From NCBI GenBank assembly GCA_947002045.1, contig CAMQJB010000004.1, positions 1 through 64,000 of the forward strand: a stretch of DNA of 64,000 nt, read 5' to 3'. The notes below the pieces were generated by a model. That model saw nothing but the letters and a program-made list of their open reading frames with translations. It did not search any database and was not told the DNA's origin. This document shows positions 7,538 to 16,083 of this stretch, in pieces. This DNA comes from an uncultured Collinsella sp. (GTDB taxonomy: Bacteria; Actinomycetota; Coriobacteriia; Coriobacteriales; Coriobacteriaceae). The position numbers were made by a program, and so were the translations under genes. Each line of letters opens with the position of its first letter. The first letter of the stretch is position 1.

Positions 7538-9301
7538 ATGACGGACGAGCTGGACCCCCAGACTCAACAGCATATTGATGATTCAGCAGACGTCGCCGCA
7601 GATACTGACGCTGCGACCTGCAATGATACCGACGTCGACGACGCCACTCTGGATAACGGCGCTGCGACGGAAATCCCTGCGGCAGAAGTTGCCGGCGAGC
7701 AAAACGACGATTCGGACGCTCAGGACAACGCCCCCGAAAAGGAAGCCGCCCCGCAAGCAGAAGGCCCCATCGAGGTGTCTTCGGAAGAAGAGCTCGATGC
7801 CGTCATGGACTCCATGATGGATGCCGTCAAAGCGATGAAAGACGCCGTGGCCGACGCCGATGTTGACGCCGAAGAAGAGGAGGCCGCCGAGGCCGCCTCG
7901 ACCTTCGTGCCCGGCGAGACCCCCGTTGCCGACCAAGGCAGCACCCTGCCCTCGTTCCTGCAGCTTGAGCACCCCACCATTGGTGCCGATGCAGTCGACC
8001 CGCACGCTGCCGGCTTTTCCGTAGTCGAGGGCGGCACCGGCAGCATCACCACGTCACAGGCGCCCGATGCGGGCACGGCAAACGCCGGTCACCCGACCGC
8101 CCTGCACGCCCCAGCAGCCAGCCGCGATCTGGGAGGCGCCGTCTCAAACACCGCCAGCGCCGTGGGCGCCTTTATCGCCCAGGGTGCCTCGGCCATGCGC
8201 GAGATGAACGCCGCAAAGAAGGCACTCGCGGACGCCCGCGCTCACCTGGCCGAACTTGAGCAGCGCATCGCCGATCAAGGCGAGGAACTCGAGACGCGTC
8301 AGGATATCGCAGGCCGCTACGACCAAATCGTCGCCGAGCAGCGCCAGACTATCGACACGGCACAAAAGGCCGCCGCGGCGGCAGAAATCGGCCGCGATAC
8401 CCATGCTGCCAAGGCAACAGAGCTCAAGGCGCAGCTCGAGCAAATAAAAGAAGAGGACGATGCCACCGAGCGGCGTCTCAAAGCCGCACTCGATGCCGTG
8501 GAGGCGCGCGAAGCAAGCTCGCGCGAAACCGGTAACCGCCTCGTTCGACGCCTCGAGGATTCCAAGCGCATCCGCGACAAGGTGCAAGCCGAGCGCGACG
8601 CCGGCGTTGCCGCAGCGCAGCAAACCGTCGATGCCACGCGCGCTCAACTCGAAACGCTGCGCCGCGAGTATGCCGAGCTGCAGCGCAATCCTTCGGCGAA
8701 TCCCGCCAATTACACGGTGCGCACCAGCGAGCTTTCGATGCAGATCTCCGACACGGCCGATGCCCTGCGCAAAGCCGAGGAAGATGTCCCGAACATCACC
8801 GCCGATCTTGAGCACTCGCTCGCGGCCGCCGAGCACGCCGTCGAGCAGGCGCAAGCCCCCATCGCCGACGCCAAGCGTGCCCATCAGGCCGTGACTGCCG
8901 AGGCCGATGCCGCGCGCGACGAGCTGCAGACCGCAAAAGCCGCCGCCGCAACGCGCCAGCGCGAACTGCGCGAGAAGATCGCCGCCGAGGACAAAGCGCG
9001 TCGAGAGCAAGAGCAGGCTATTGCCAATGCCCAGGCGGACGTCGCGCACGCACAGTCGATCATCGAGCAGGCGACCGAGGTGCATGACCATCCCGAGATT
9101 ACCGAATCGCTCGCGGGCTCCCTGGCCCGCGATAAGGCCGAGCACGCCGAAACTGAGCGTGAAGTGGCTCAACTCGAAGCCGCCGAGGACGACGTGCGCG
9201 AGCGCACCCGCGACTCACGCATCAAATTCACCGGAGCCATCGTCTGCATCATCGCCGTAATCCTCGTGATCGTCCTGATCGGGCTCTTCGCGAGCAAGTA
9301 A
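7538..9301 (+). CDS. Tail-anchored coiled-coil protein of unknown function
   Basis: A 587-residue protein I do not recognise. The first ~130 residues are acidic and Ala/Asp/Glu-rich. Residues ~215-560 are a long, charged, Ala/Glu/Gln-rich heptad region that should form coiled coil. The protein ends in one hydrophobic segment (AIVCIIAVILVIVLIGLF) followed by ASK. With no signal peptide it should sit in the cytoplasm, anchored by its tail. The ATG at 7538 is chosen because GAGGAG lies at better spacing than for ATG 7532. It is divergent from the SDR gene (295-bp gap). Envelope or cell-shape scaffolding is possible but unsupported. Confidence 0.75.
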   Translation: MTDELDPQTQQHIDDSADVAADTDAATCNDTDVDDATLDNGAATEIPAAEVAGEQNDDSDAQDNAPEKEAAPQAEGPIEVSSEEELDAVMDSMMDAVKAMKDAVADADVDAEEEEAAEAASTFVPGETPVADQGSTLPSFLQLEHPTIGADAVDPHAAGFSVVEGGTGSITTSQAPDAGTANAGHPTALHAPAASRDLGGAVSNTASAVGAFIAQGASAMREMNAAKKALADARAHLAELEQRIADQGEELETRQDIAGRYDQIVAEQRQTIDTAQKAAAAAEIGRDTHAAKATELKAQLEQIKEEDDATERRLKAALDAVEAREASSRETGNRLVRRLEDSKRIRDKVQAERDAGVAAAQQTVDATRAQLETLRREYAELQRNPSANPANYTVRTSELSMQISDTADALRKAEEDVPNITADLEHSLAAAEHAVEQAQAPIADAKRAHQAVTAEADAARDELQTAKAAAATRQRELREKIAAEDKARREQEQAIANAQADVAHAQSIIEQATEVHDHPEITESLAGSLARDKAEHAETEREVAQLEAAEDDVRERTRDSRIKFTGAIVCIIAVILVIVLIGLFASK

Positions 9302-9329
9302 ACTAGCTGCCAAAAAACACTCAAGGCAG

Positions 9330-9392
9330 TTGCGGTGAGATAGTTCCTGTTTAGCCATCAAAAAGGCCAATTCAAGAACTATCTCACCGCAA
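9330..9392. repeat. 64-bp hairpin repeat, TTGCGGTGA family (copy 3)
   Basis: TTGCGGTGAGATAGTTC pairs with GAACTATCTCACCGCAA, with a loop of about 28 bases. Relative to copy 2 the stem reads GAGATAGTTC rather than GAAATAGGGA, and the opposite arm has changed to match. It lies 28 bp after the stop of the coiled-coil gene. Confidence 0.78.
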
Positions 9393-9398
9393 CTTTTT

Positions 9399-9517
9399 GG
9401 TGCAAAGGGGTCAGGCTACTTTGCACCAACTTGGTGAATATAAACCAGTCCCCATTGCGCCAACAACGTTTGCCCAAATAAAACCTGCCAAAATAAACCT
9501 GTCCCTTTTTGGCAGGT
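9399..9517. repeat. Two further stem-loops in the 9.3-9.8 kb gap
   Basis: GGTGCAAAG (9399-9407) pairs with CTTTGCACC (9419-9427) around a loop containing GGGTCAGG. AACCTGCCAAAA (from about 9483) pairs with TTTTTGGCAGGTT (to about 9518) around a loop containing CCTGTCCC. Neither has a clear T tract. With the elements on either side, this 487-bp gap consists almost wholly of foldable repeats and has no credible gene. Confidence 0.6.
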
Positions 9518-9529
9518 TGAACCACGGCA

Positions 9530-9697
9530 ACGCCGATGTTTTGGCGCGGACAGCGAAAACCCGCCAGAGCGAGCAAGGTGCCTTGAAACAAGGCGGCATT
9601 GACCTTCTGGTCATGCCGCCGAAGTTGAAAGGCAGATTGCCGCTCTGGTGGGTTTGCAGCGTCAACTGGTTACGCGGTTTGGTAAAACCGCGTAACT
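9530..9697. repeat. Branched structured element, copy B
   Basis: Nearly identical to copy A at 6274-6440 over about 168 bp. The outer stem keeps pairing, with one C-to-T change giving a G-U pair (CTGGTGGG). The distal hairpin reads GTTACGCGGTTT-ggt-AAAACCGCGTAAC instead of GGTTC...GAACC, a compensatory change on both arms. Confidence 0.8.
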
Positions 9698-9699
9698 AC

Positions 9700-9789
9700 A
9701 AAGGTCGCGCCCTTGAAGTTGAACGTCAGATTGTCCAAATGCGGCCCGCGCAGCGTCGAGCCGTTACGCGGTTCGTAGAACCGCGTAAC
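9700..9789. repeat. Decayed half copy of the branched element, with stop-abutting hairpin
   Basis: GTTGAACGTCAGATTG followed by GCGCAGCGTCGAGCC resembles the right half of copies A and B, degraded. It ends in the intact hairpin GTTACGCGGTTC-gta-GAACCGCGTAAC (9763-9789), which overlaps the first base of the queA stop codon. This looks like a tandem remnant next to copy B. Confidence 0.6.
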
Positions 9790-11006
9790 TAACAAATGAG
9801 CATGGCATCGCCAAAGCTGAAGAAGCGATAACGTTCTTCGATAGCGGCGGCGTAGGCATCCATGATCTGGTCGCGGGAGGCAAGCGCGCTCACGAGCATC
9901 ATGAGCGTGGAACGCGGCACGTGGAAGTTGGTGATCAGTGCGTCGACCACGTGATAGGTCGAGCCAGGCATGAGGTAGAGCTGCGTTGTCGCGTTCTCGC
10001 GCACCACGATGTCACCGCGGCCGAGCGTGTCGGCGCCGTCCTCGCGGCCTTCAAAATAGCGTGCCGTCACGGCCGGATCGGACACCGGCGCGTCCGCGTC
10101 AAAGGCGCTCTCGAGCGAGCGCACCGCCGTGGTACCGACAGCGATCACGCGATGCCCCTCGGCCTTCGCCTTATGCACGGCGTCGACAACCTCCTGCGAC
10201 ACGTGGTAGCGCTCGGTGTGCATGACGTGCTGCGTGGGGTCGTCCTCCTCCACCAAGCGGAAGGTATCGATGCCCACCTCGAGCTCAACGGCGGCAAACT
10301 TCGCGCCCTTGGCCTCGATAGCGGCCATGAGCTCGGGAGTAAAGTGCAGACCCGCCGTGGGAGCGGCAGCCGAGTGCTCCTCCTTCATGGCGTAGACGGT
10401 CTGGTACTTCTCGGGATCGCCCTCGTAATCGGTAATGTAGGGCGGCAGCGGCACGTGACCGGCAGCATGGATGGCCTCGTCGAGCGTGCGCTGCTCGCCG
10501 GCGGCATTGCAACCGGCCGGCTCAAAGCGCACCAGACGGCCACCGCGGCTATCGGTGACAAAGTCGACAACCTCGGCCGTCAGCACCACGGGCGCACCCT
10601 CGGGCGCATGGGCGCCACCGGCGCGATACTCAATCTGAGCACCGGGCTTCAGACGCTTGCCCGGCTTGACCAGGCACTCCCAAACATGGCCCAGCGGGTC
10701 AACATCCTCGCGGCGCTTGAGCAGCAGCGTCTCGACCACGCCGCCCGAGCCCGTCTTGCGACCGATCAGGCGGGCCGGCATCACGCGCGTCTTGTTGATG
10801 ACGAGCACATCGCCCGGCTCGATATAGTCGATGATGTCACGGAAGATGCGGTGCTCGACGGTACCGCCGTGCTCCAGCGGCGTTCCCGCCTGGGAGCCCT
10901 TGCGATCCACCACCAGCAGGCGGCAGGAGTCGCGCGGCTCGGCAGGAGCCTGGGCAATCAGTTCCTCAGGAAGGTTATAGTCAAAATCATCGGTACGCAT
11001 AGACAC
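9789..11006 (-). CDS. queA: tRNA preQ1(34) S-adenosylmethionine ribosyltransferase-isomerase
   Basis: A 405-residue QueA. It moves the ribosyl group of SAM to preQ1 in tRNA and rearranges it to epoxyqueuosine. Conserved family blocks visible include FDYNLPEELIAQAPAEPRD at the N terminus, DVLVINKTRVMPARL, EHSAAAPTAGLHFTPEL and the C-terminal LITNFHVPRSTLMMLVSA. The GTG at 11006 is chosen because AAGGAG lies 8 bases upstream; the internal ATG at 11000 is too far away. queH lies 64 bp upstream on the same strand, giving an operon that supplies consecutive steps. A stop-abutting hairpin repeat follows directly. Confidence 0.97.
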   Translation of the reverse strand: MSMRTDDFDYNLPEELIAQAPAEPRDSCRLLVVDRKGSQAGTPLEHGGTVEHRIFRDIIDYIEPGDVLVINKTRVMPARLIGRKTGSGGVVETLLLKRREDVDPLGHVWECLVKPGKRLKPGAQIEYRAGGAHAPEGAPVVLTAEVVDFVTDSRGGRLVRFEPAGCNAAGEQRTLDEAIHAAGHVPLPPYITDYEGDPEKYQTVYAMKEEHSAAAPTAGLHFTPELMAAIEAKGAKFAAVELEVGIDTFRLVEEDDPTQHVMHTERYHVSQEVVDAVHKAKAEGHRVIAVGTTAVRSLESAFDADAPVSDPAVTARYFEGREDGADTLGRGDIVVRENATTQLYLMPGSTYHVVDALITNFHVPRSTLMMLVSALASRDQIMDAYAAAIEERYRFFSFGDAMLIC

Positions 11007-11070
11007 GTCGGATTCTCCTTATATAGCTAAAGTCCGTTCTACATCCTAGCAGGCTGACGTCCCAAATGAA

Positions 11071-11646
11071 CTACTTTTTGGCAGCTTTGCGCTCATCACG
11101 GATGCGGGCGCGGTCCATGGCCGCCTCGACGGCCGAGAATCGGCAGCCGCAATAATTCTGCCGATACATGCCCAGCTCGCGCGAACGGCGAGTCGCCTCG
11201 GGGTAATACGGGCGAAAATCGCGAATGACCGGCGTAAGCCCGCGGGCGGCAGCCAGACGCTCCAACACATCATTGCAGGTCTCGAACAGCTGATACGGTG
11301 AGACGGCGAGCGTCGTGCCCACGAACTCAAACCCGCGCTCCTGGGCCACGCGGCACGCCTCGGCCAAGCGCAAGGCATAGCACGCGCGACAGCGACGGGG
11401 CCGATCGGCACCCAGTGGGGCCACGCCGGCCTCCCAGCGCTCGCGGTCCTCCCCCGCCTCGATGAGCTCGATGTCGCCATCGGCACACCACCGGCGCAGC
11501 TCGTCCAAGCGCCGCTGCCATTCATCGCGAGGCTGAATATTGGGATTGGTCCAGCAAATCGTGGGCTCAAACCCTTCCTCGCGCAGCAGGCGAACCGGCT
11601 CCAGCGAGCACGGCGCACAGCAAGCATGCAGCAGCAACGGCTTCAT
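11071..11646 (-). CDS. queH: Epoxyqueuosine reductase QueH
   Basis: A 191-residue member of the DUF208/QueH family, which reduces epoxyqueuosine to queuosine in tRNA and is unrelated in sequence to QueG. The metal and cluster motifs are present: LLLHACCAPC at 4-13, CRACYALRL in the middle, and YRQNYCGC near the C terminus. The start is less certain: ATG 11646 and ATG 11652 share the GGGACGGGGA region upstream, which also belongs to a dispersed repeat (11651-11672). The preferred start gives the standard N terminus, MKPLLLHACC. The gene is followed by queA and preceded 34 bp upstream by the metalloprotease gene. Confidence 0.93.
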   Translation of the reverse strand: MKPLLLHACCAPCSLEPVRLLREEGFEPTICWTNPNIQPRDEWQRRLDELRRWCADGDIELIEAGEDRERWEAGVAPLGADRPRRCRACYALRLAEACRVAQERGFEFVGTTLAVSPYQLFETCNDVLERLAAARGLTPVIRDFRPYYPEATRRSRELGMYRQNYCGCRFSAVEAAMDRARIRDERKAAKK

Positions 11647-11650
11647 CAAC

Positions 11651-11672
11651 ATCCCCGTCCCAGAAAAATCAT
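11651..11672. repeat. Dispersed 22-bp sequence shared with the dnaE-SNF2 gap
   Basis: The 22 bases from 11651 (ATCCCCGTCCCAG, then AAAAATCAT) are identical to 57221-57242 and, in reverse, to 57134-57155. Here it is a single arm lying directly upstream of queH, overlapping its ribosome-binding region. An exact 22-base match twice more in 64 kb is not expected by chance. Confidence 0.7.
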
Positions 11673-11680
11673 CCCAAAGA

Positions 11681-12250
11681 CTACCTTGCGAAAAAACGGA
11701 CACCAAAGGACGTGTCCTCGCAGGCGACAATGCGACGGTCGCGCAGGATGGTCCGCACGTAATACCAATCGCCCACACAGCCCGACAAGTGCAGACCAGC
11801 CGCCAAGTAGCACAGCAGCGGATAGCCCGAGAACGCAAACCCCAGGGCAAACGCCACCGTCAAGGCAACCGTCGGCGCTAGGCAAATGACCATGTACCTC
11901 ACACGCGAATACACCACGCCCTCGGCGCAGGCGTAAATCATGCAGGTTTCGCGATTCGCCCCGAAGGTCACCCGCACGCCCGCAGGCGCCAGCAGCTTAA
12001 AAAACACACCGTGCACCAGCTCGTGCACGGCAAATGACGCCGCCGAAACCGCAGCCAAGCCGACTATCCAACCCAAGACAACCGTCCAGCCACCCGCGTC
12101 AGCCGCATCCAGATCCGCAGACCCGCCCAGCAGCATAAACACCGGCACCAGGCACACGGCAAATGCGCCAAGCACCGCCATCCCCCACACAAAGCAGGCG
12201 TGCAGAAAATCCTCGTCCTCAAACGCATGTATGTTGGAAATCTCATTCAT
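11681..12250 (-). CDS. DUF3267-like membrane zinc metalloprotease
   Basis: A 189-residue polytopic membrane protein. About four hydrophobic segments are visible (near 22-42, 56-72, 115-135 and 138-155). HELVH at 76-80 in a membrane-proximal helix is a zinc-protease HExxH motif, typical of DUF3267 proteins. The substrate is unknown. The ATG at 12250 has only a weak ribosome site. The stop lies 34 bp before queH, so it may be the first gene of a queH-queA transcript; a functional link to queuosine is not implied. Fold and motif are clear, function is not. Confidence 0.75.
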   Translation of the reverse strand: MNEISNIHAFEDEDFLHACFVWGMAVLGAFAVCLVPVFMLLGGSADLDAADAGGWTVVLGWIVGLAAVSAASFAVHELVHGVFFKLLAPAGVRVTFGANRETCMIYACAEGVVYSRVRYMVICLAPTVALTVAFALGFAFSGYPLLCYLAAGLHLSGCVGDWYYVRTILRDRRIVACEDTSFGVRFFAR

Positions 12251-12382
12251 AGCATCTTAGGATAGCGCCCCTGCCACGTACCCGTCCGCATGTGCGATAA
12301 TGTCGAACGATATGCACGAATTGACCACCGCGCCGCCGAGCCCCGCGCCCGGCCGCGCCCTCACCATATGCGAAGGAGTCCC

Positions 12383-14533
12383 ATGGCATCCAAATACTCC
12401 ATGAACGACCGTCCCAGCTGGCCTCGCCGCGCCATCGTTACCGCCGGCGAGCCCTACGGCAACAAGGGCCTTCACTTTGGCCACGTTGGCGGCGTCTTTG
12501 TCCCTGCCGACTTCTTCGCCCGCTTCCTGCGCGACCGCCTGGGCCGCGAGAACGTCATCTTCACCTCGGGCACCGACTGCTATGGCTCGCCCATCATGGA
12601 GAGCTACCGCAAGCTCAAGGAGAACGAGGGCTACGACAAGTCCATTAGCGAGTATGTCGAGTCCAATCACTCCCGCCAGGCCGCGACCCTCAACAACTAC
12701 AACATCAGCTGTGACATCTACGGCGGCTCGGGCCTTGAGCCGGCTGCGCAGATTCACAACGAGGTGACCGCCGAGATTATCGAGCGTCTGCACGAGCAGG
12801 GCACCATCTCCAAGCGCTCCACGCTGCAGTTCTACGATGCCAAGGCCGGCACGTTCCTCAACGGCCGTCAGGTGATCGGCCGCTGCCCCATCCAGGGCTG
12901 CAAGTCCGAGAAAGCCTACGCCGACGAGTGCGACCTGGGTCACCAGTTTGAGCCCGAGGAGCTCATCGCGCCCAAGAGCCAGCTCACCGGCGAGGTGCCC
13001 GAGCTGCGCCCGGTAGACAACCTCTACTTTGACCTGCCGGCCTACCTCGACTTTATGAAGACCTATACCGCCAAGCTCGCCCAGAACCCGCAGGTTCGCT
13101 CCGTGGTCTCCAAGACCATGGAGGAGTGGCTGCTGCCGGCCCAGCTCTACATCCAGAACAAGTTCCGCGAGGCCTTCGACGCCGTCGAGGACCAGCTGCC
13201 CGAGCACACCGTACTGGAGCCCGAGGGCAACAAGAGCAGCTTTACCGTCACCTTCCCCAGCTGGAAGGAGCGCGACGACGCCCACGCGGTGCTCGCCAAC
13301 GGCGGCGTGCGCTTCCGCAGCGGCAAGGCACTCGTGCCCTTCCGCATCACCGGCAACATCGACTGGGGCGTTCCGGTGCCCGAGGTCGACGGCGTGAACG
13401 ACGTCACCTGCTGGTGCTGGCCCGAGAGCCTGTGGGCGCCCATCAGCTATACGCGCACCGTGCTCGCACGCGATGCCCGCGCCGCCGGCGTAACTGAGGG
13501 TGTCGCCGCCCAGGATGCCGCCCTCATGGGCGAGCCCGCCGCCGATTCCACGCAGGTACCCGCACCCACCTACCAGCACAGCTCGCTCGACTGGCGCGAC
13601 TGGTGGTGCTCGGACGACGCGCAAATCTACCAGTTCATCGGTCAGGACAACATCTACTTCTACTGCATCGCGCAGACCGCCATGTGGGAGGCCCTGGGCT
13701 GGAACCTCACGCAGAGCACCGTCAGCGCCTGCTACCACCTGCTCTACATGGGCAAAAAGGCCAGCTCGTCCTCGCAGACGCCTCCCCCGCCGGCAGACGA
13801 CCTGCTCAACCACTACACCTGCGAGCAGATGCGCGCGCATTGGCTGTCGCTCGGCCTATCCGAGAAGCCGGTGAGCTTTAGCCCCAAGGCATACGACACG
13901 CGCGTGACCGGCAAGGACAAGGACGGCAACGAGGTGCGCGCCTGCGACGACAAGCGCGTCATCGATCCGGCCCTTAAGGAGAGCGCTCTTTTGACCGGAG
14001 TGTTCAACCGCCTGGCCCGCAGCTGCTTCTACGGCGTCGCCGTCAAGGAGGGCGACGAGAGCCCCTATCGCAACGGTTGCATTCCGGCCGGTGCCGCCTC
14101 TGCCGCCGTGGTCGAGGCTGCCGAGCAGGCCGCCCTTGCCTTTGAGCAGGCCATGTACAAGTTCGAGACGCACCGCGCGCTCGCCGTGTGCGACGACTAC
14201 CTGCGCGCCGCCAACAAGCGTTGGAGCGATGCCTCCAAGGCCGCCAACAAGCTCGAGGGCGAGCCGGCCAACGCCGCCATGAAGCAGGCCCTGGTCGACG
14301 CCTTTACCGAGCTGCGCGTGGCGACCGTCCTGATGCACGGCATCGTCCCGGCCGGCTGCGAGCTCATCTGCGAGTACTTCGACGTCGACCCGGTCGCCTT
14401 CTTTAGCTGGGACAACATCTTTGCCTCTACGGACGAGCTTATGGAGAGCCTGGGCGAGAAGCCCGGCGAGCACCGCGTGAAGCCGCTGCCCCCGCGCTTC
14501 GACTTCTTTAGCAAGCACGAGAGCCAGTACTAA
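12383..14533 (+). CDS. Divergent methionyl-tRNA synthetase-like class I tRNA ligase
   Basis: A 716-residue protein with overall MetRS order: nucleotide-binding entry GEPYGNKGLHFGH (HIGH replaced by HFGH, 31-34), TSGTDCYGSPI where MetRS has GTDEHG, a Cys-rich knuckle (CPIQGCKSEKAYADECDLGH, about 173-192), GQDNIYFYCIAQTAMW, and an anticodon-helix domain. The KMSKS loop is replaced by KKASSS (458-463). The ATG at 12383 has GAAGGAG 8 bases upstream. The changed catalytic loops suggest a paralogue of MetRS with altered or lost aminoacylation, although it could be the sole MetRS of a divergent lineage. Related proteins are often annotated only as class I tRNA ligase family. Confidence 0.8.
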   Translation: MASKYSMNDRPSWPRRAIVTAGEPYGNKGLHFGHVGGVFVPADFFARFLRDRLGRENVIFTSGTDCYGSPIMESYRKLKENEGYDKSISEYVESNHSRQAATLNNYNISCDIYGGSGLEPAAQIHNEVTAEIIERLHEQGTISKRSTLQFYDAKAGTFLNGRQVIGRCPIQGCKSEKAYADECDLGHQFEPEELIAPKSQLTGEVPELRPVDNLYFDLPAYLDFMKTYTAKLAQNPQVRSVVSKTMEEWLLPAQLYIQNKFREAFDAVEDQLPEHTVLEPEGNKSSFTVTFPSWKERDDAHAVLANGGVRFRSGKALVPFRITGNIDWGVPVPEVDGVNDVTCWCWPESLWAPISYTRTVLARDARAAGVTEGVAAQDAALMGEPAADSTQVPAPTYQHSSLDWRDWWCSDDAQIYQFIGQDNIYFYCIAQTAMWEALGWNLTQSTVSACYHLLYMGKKASSSSQTPPPPADDLLNHYTCEQMRAHWLSLGLSEKPVSFSPKAYDTRVTGKDKDGNEVRACDDKRVIDPALKESALLTGVFNRLARSCFYGVAVKEGDESPYRNGCIPAGAASAAVVEAAEQAALAFEQAMYKFETHRALAVCDDYLRAANKRWSDASKAANKLEGEPANAAMKQALVDAFTELRVATVLMHGIVPAGCELICEYFDVDPVAFFSWDNIFASTDELMESLGEKPGEHRVKPLPPRFDFFSKHESQY

Positions 14534-14592
14534 AGCACGCCGGCAGCAGCGTGCCCGGAAAGTAGTCAATTTGGGACGGGAAGGAAAGACGG

Positions 14593-15696
14593 ATGTCCAA
14601 GCCGCGTCGTCGTAAGCAGAAAAAGCAGGTTAAGCCCGAGCTCAAGCTTAGGCAGTTTGCCGCTACCGAGCTTTCCGACCGGCTTGCCGCCCAACACTCC
14701 GCCGCCGACCTGCCGCGCTTTATGGTCGACACGGTTGCCGGTGCCTATACGCCTGCCGATGCCGAGCTCATGATCGAGGGCTTTGGCGCCGCAGCCGCGC
14801 GCCCAGTCACGCTGCGCGCCAACACGCTCAAGGCGACCGCCGAGGACATTGCCGCGGCACTCGACGCCGCCGGGATCGCCCACCGCTCCGTCGCGTGGTA
14901 CCCGGACGCGTTCATCTTGCCCGAGGCCCAGGTTTCCGATCTGTGGGATCTCGACATCTACCGTGACGGCAAAATCTATCTGCAGAGCTTGTCGTCCATG
15001 ATGCCGCCTTTGGTGCTGGGCGCCCAGGCCGGCGAGGACATCCTGGACATGTGCGCGGCCCCCGGCGGCAAGACGACGCAGATCGCCGCCCTCACCCAGG
15101 GACAGGCGCACCTCACCGCCTGTGAGATGAGCATTCCCCGCGCCGAAAAGCTCGAGGCAAACTTGGGCCGCCAGGGCGCCAAAAACGTGCCCGTCATGCG
15201 CATTGACGCACGCGAGCTCGACGAGTTCTTCCGCTTTGACCGTATCCTGCTCGACGCCCCCTGCACCGGCACGGGCACCGTCATCAGCGGCAACGAAAAG
15301 AGCCTGCGCGGCCTCACCGAACAGTTGCTCGTTAAGTGCGCCCGCTCGCAGCGCGCGCTTCTGGACCGCGCCATGGGGGCCCTCAAACCGGGCGGCACGC
15401 TCGTCTATTCGACCTGTTCGATCTTGCCGCAGGAAAACGAGGATGCCCTGCAAGAGGCCCTCGACAAGCACATGGACTGCGAGCTCATCCCCCTCGACGG
15501 CACGCCAAGCGAAAGCGAAGCGCGTCGCGCCCAGGGTGCCGGCGAGGATCCGCATATCGAGTGCAACGCCCTTACCGAAGCCATTGCCGAAGGCCACGTC
15601 TCGGCCATTGCCAACGGCATGCCCGGCACGCTGACCATTCCGCCCAGTCGCGACTTTGAGGGCTTCTATATCGCCCTGGTCCGAAAACGCAGCTAG
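14593..15696 (+). CDS. RsmB/RsmF-type rRNA (cytosine-C5) methyltransferase
   Basis: A 367-residue SAM-dependent RNA methyltransferase of the NOP2/Sun class. Motifs visible are DMCAAPGGKTTQ (near 151, SAM binding), LDAPCTGTGT (near 220, the Cys that releases product) and VYSTCSILPQENE (near 272, the Cys nucleophile). The basic N terminus (KPRRRKQKKQ) fits RNA binding. The C-terminal FEGFYIALVRK matches the family end. It should modify a cytosine in 16S rRNA; which one cannot be told from sequence alone. GGAAGGAAAG precedes the ATG. It starts 59 bp after the MetRS-like gene on the same strand and may share its transcript. Confidence 0.9.
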   Translation: MSKPRRRKQKKQVKPELKLRQFAATELSDRLAAQHSAADLPRFMVDTVAGAYTPADAELMIEGFGAAAARPVTLRANTLKATAEDIAAALDAAGIAHRSVAWYPDAFILPEAQVSDLWDLDIYRDGKIYLQSLSSMMPPLVLGAQAGEDILDMCAAPGGKTTQIAALTQGQAHLTACEMSIPRAEKLEANLGRQGAKNVPVMRIDARELDEFFRFDRILLDAPCTGTGTVISGNEKSLRGLTEQLLVKCARSQRALLDRAMGALKPGGTLVYSTCSILPQENEDALQEALDKHMDCELIPLDGTPSESEARRAQGAGEDPHIECNALTEAIAEGHVSAIANGMPGTLTIPPSRDFEGFYIALVRKRS

Positions 15697-15720
15697 CGCA
15701 CGGATTCAAAACTCAACAAG

Positions 15721-15891
15721 CTATCGCCGTGCGCGCCTGTCCTGCTGGTCCTTATGCCGCGCAAGCGCTTCACGCTCCTTGCGCTCAGCCTTTTTGCCCT
15801 TGATGGCCGTGACCGCAAAGTAGATGACCGCGGCGGCAACGATTGCGCCCACGCATAGGCCAATCGAGCCCAACATTGCCGAGAATTCCAT
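15721..15891 (-). CDS. Small single-pass membrane protein, 56 residues
   Basis: A short gene on the minus strand, opposite its neighbours. The product has an N-terminal hydrophobic segment (about 5-30, with GLCVGAIVAAAVIYFAVTAI) and a highly basic tail (KGKKAERKERE... ending DRRARR). GAGGTGACGCGGT precedes the ATG, giving a fair ribosome site. The hydrophobic-then-basic pattern with a cytoplasmic tail supports a real protein. No family is recognised. It lies convergent to the methyltransferase gene. Confidence 0.6.
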   Translation of the reverse strand: MEFSAMLGSIGLCVGAIVAAAVIYFAVTAIKGKKAERKEREALARHKDQQDRRARR

Positions 15892-16083
15892 ACCGCGTCA
15901 CCTCTCTTTTGTATACGGGACATTCAAGATAGCACCTCGATTCCCGCCACCACAGCTCCTTCACGTTCGCCGGCCCTTCAGTCTAACGGATGGCGCAGCG
16001 GGGAAAAATCAACTCGTCAAACGATTTAGCACTCGCAACGCCGGTCGTACACTGCCGACCGCACAGCATAGAAACGGACCGCC

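Noticed and set aside
9397..9792. A 131-codon frame across the repeats before queA
   Set aside because: It is made almost wholly of the structured repeats, and no ribosome site or conserved domain is visible.
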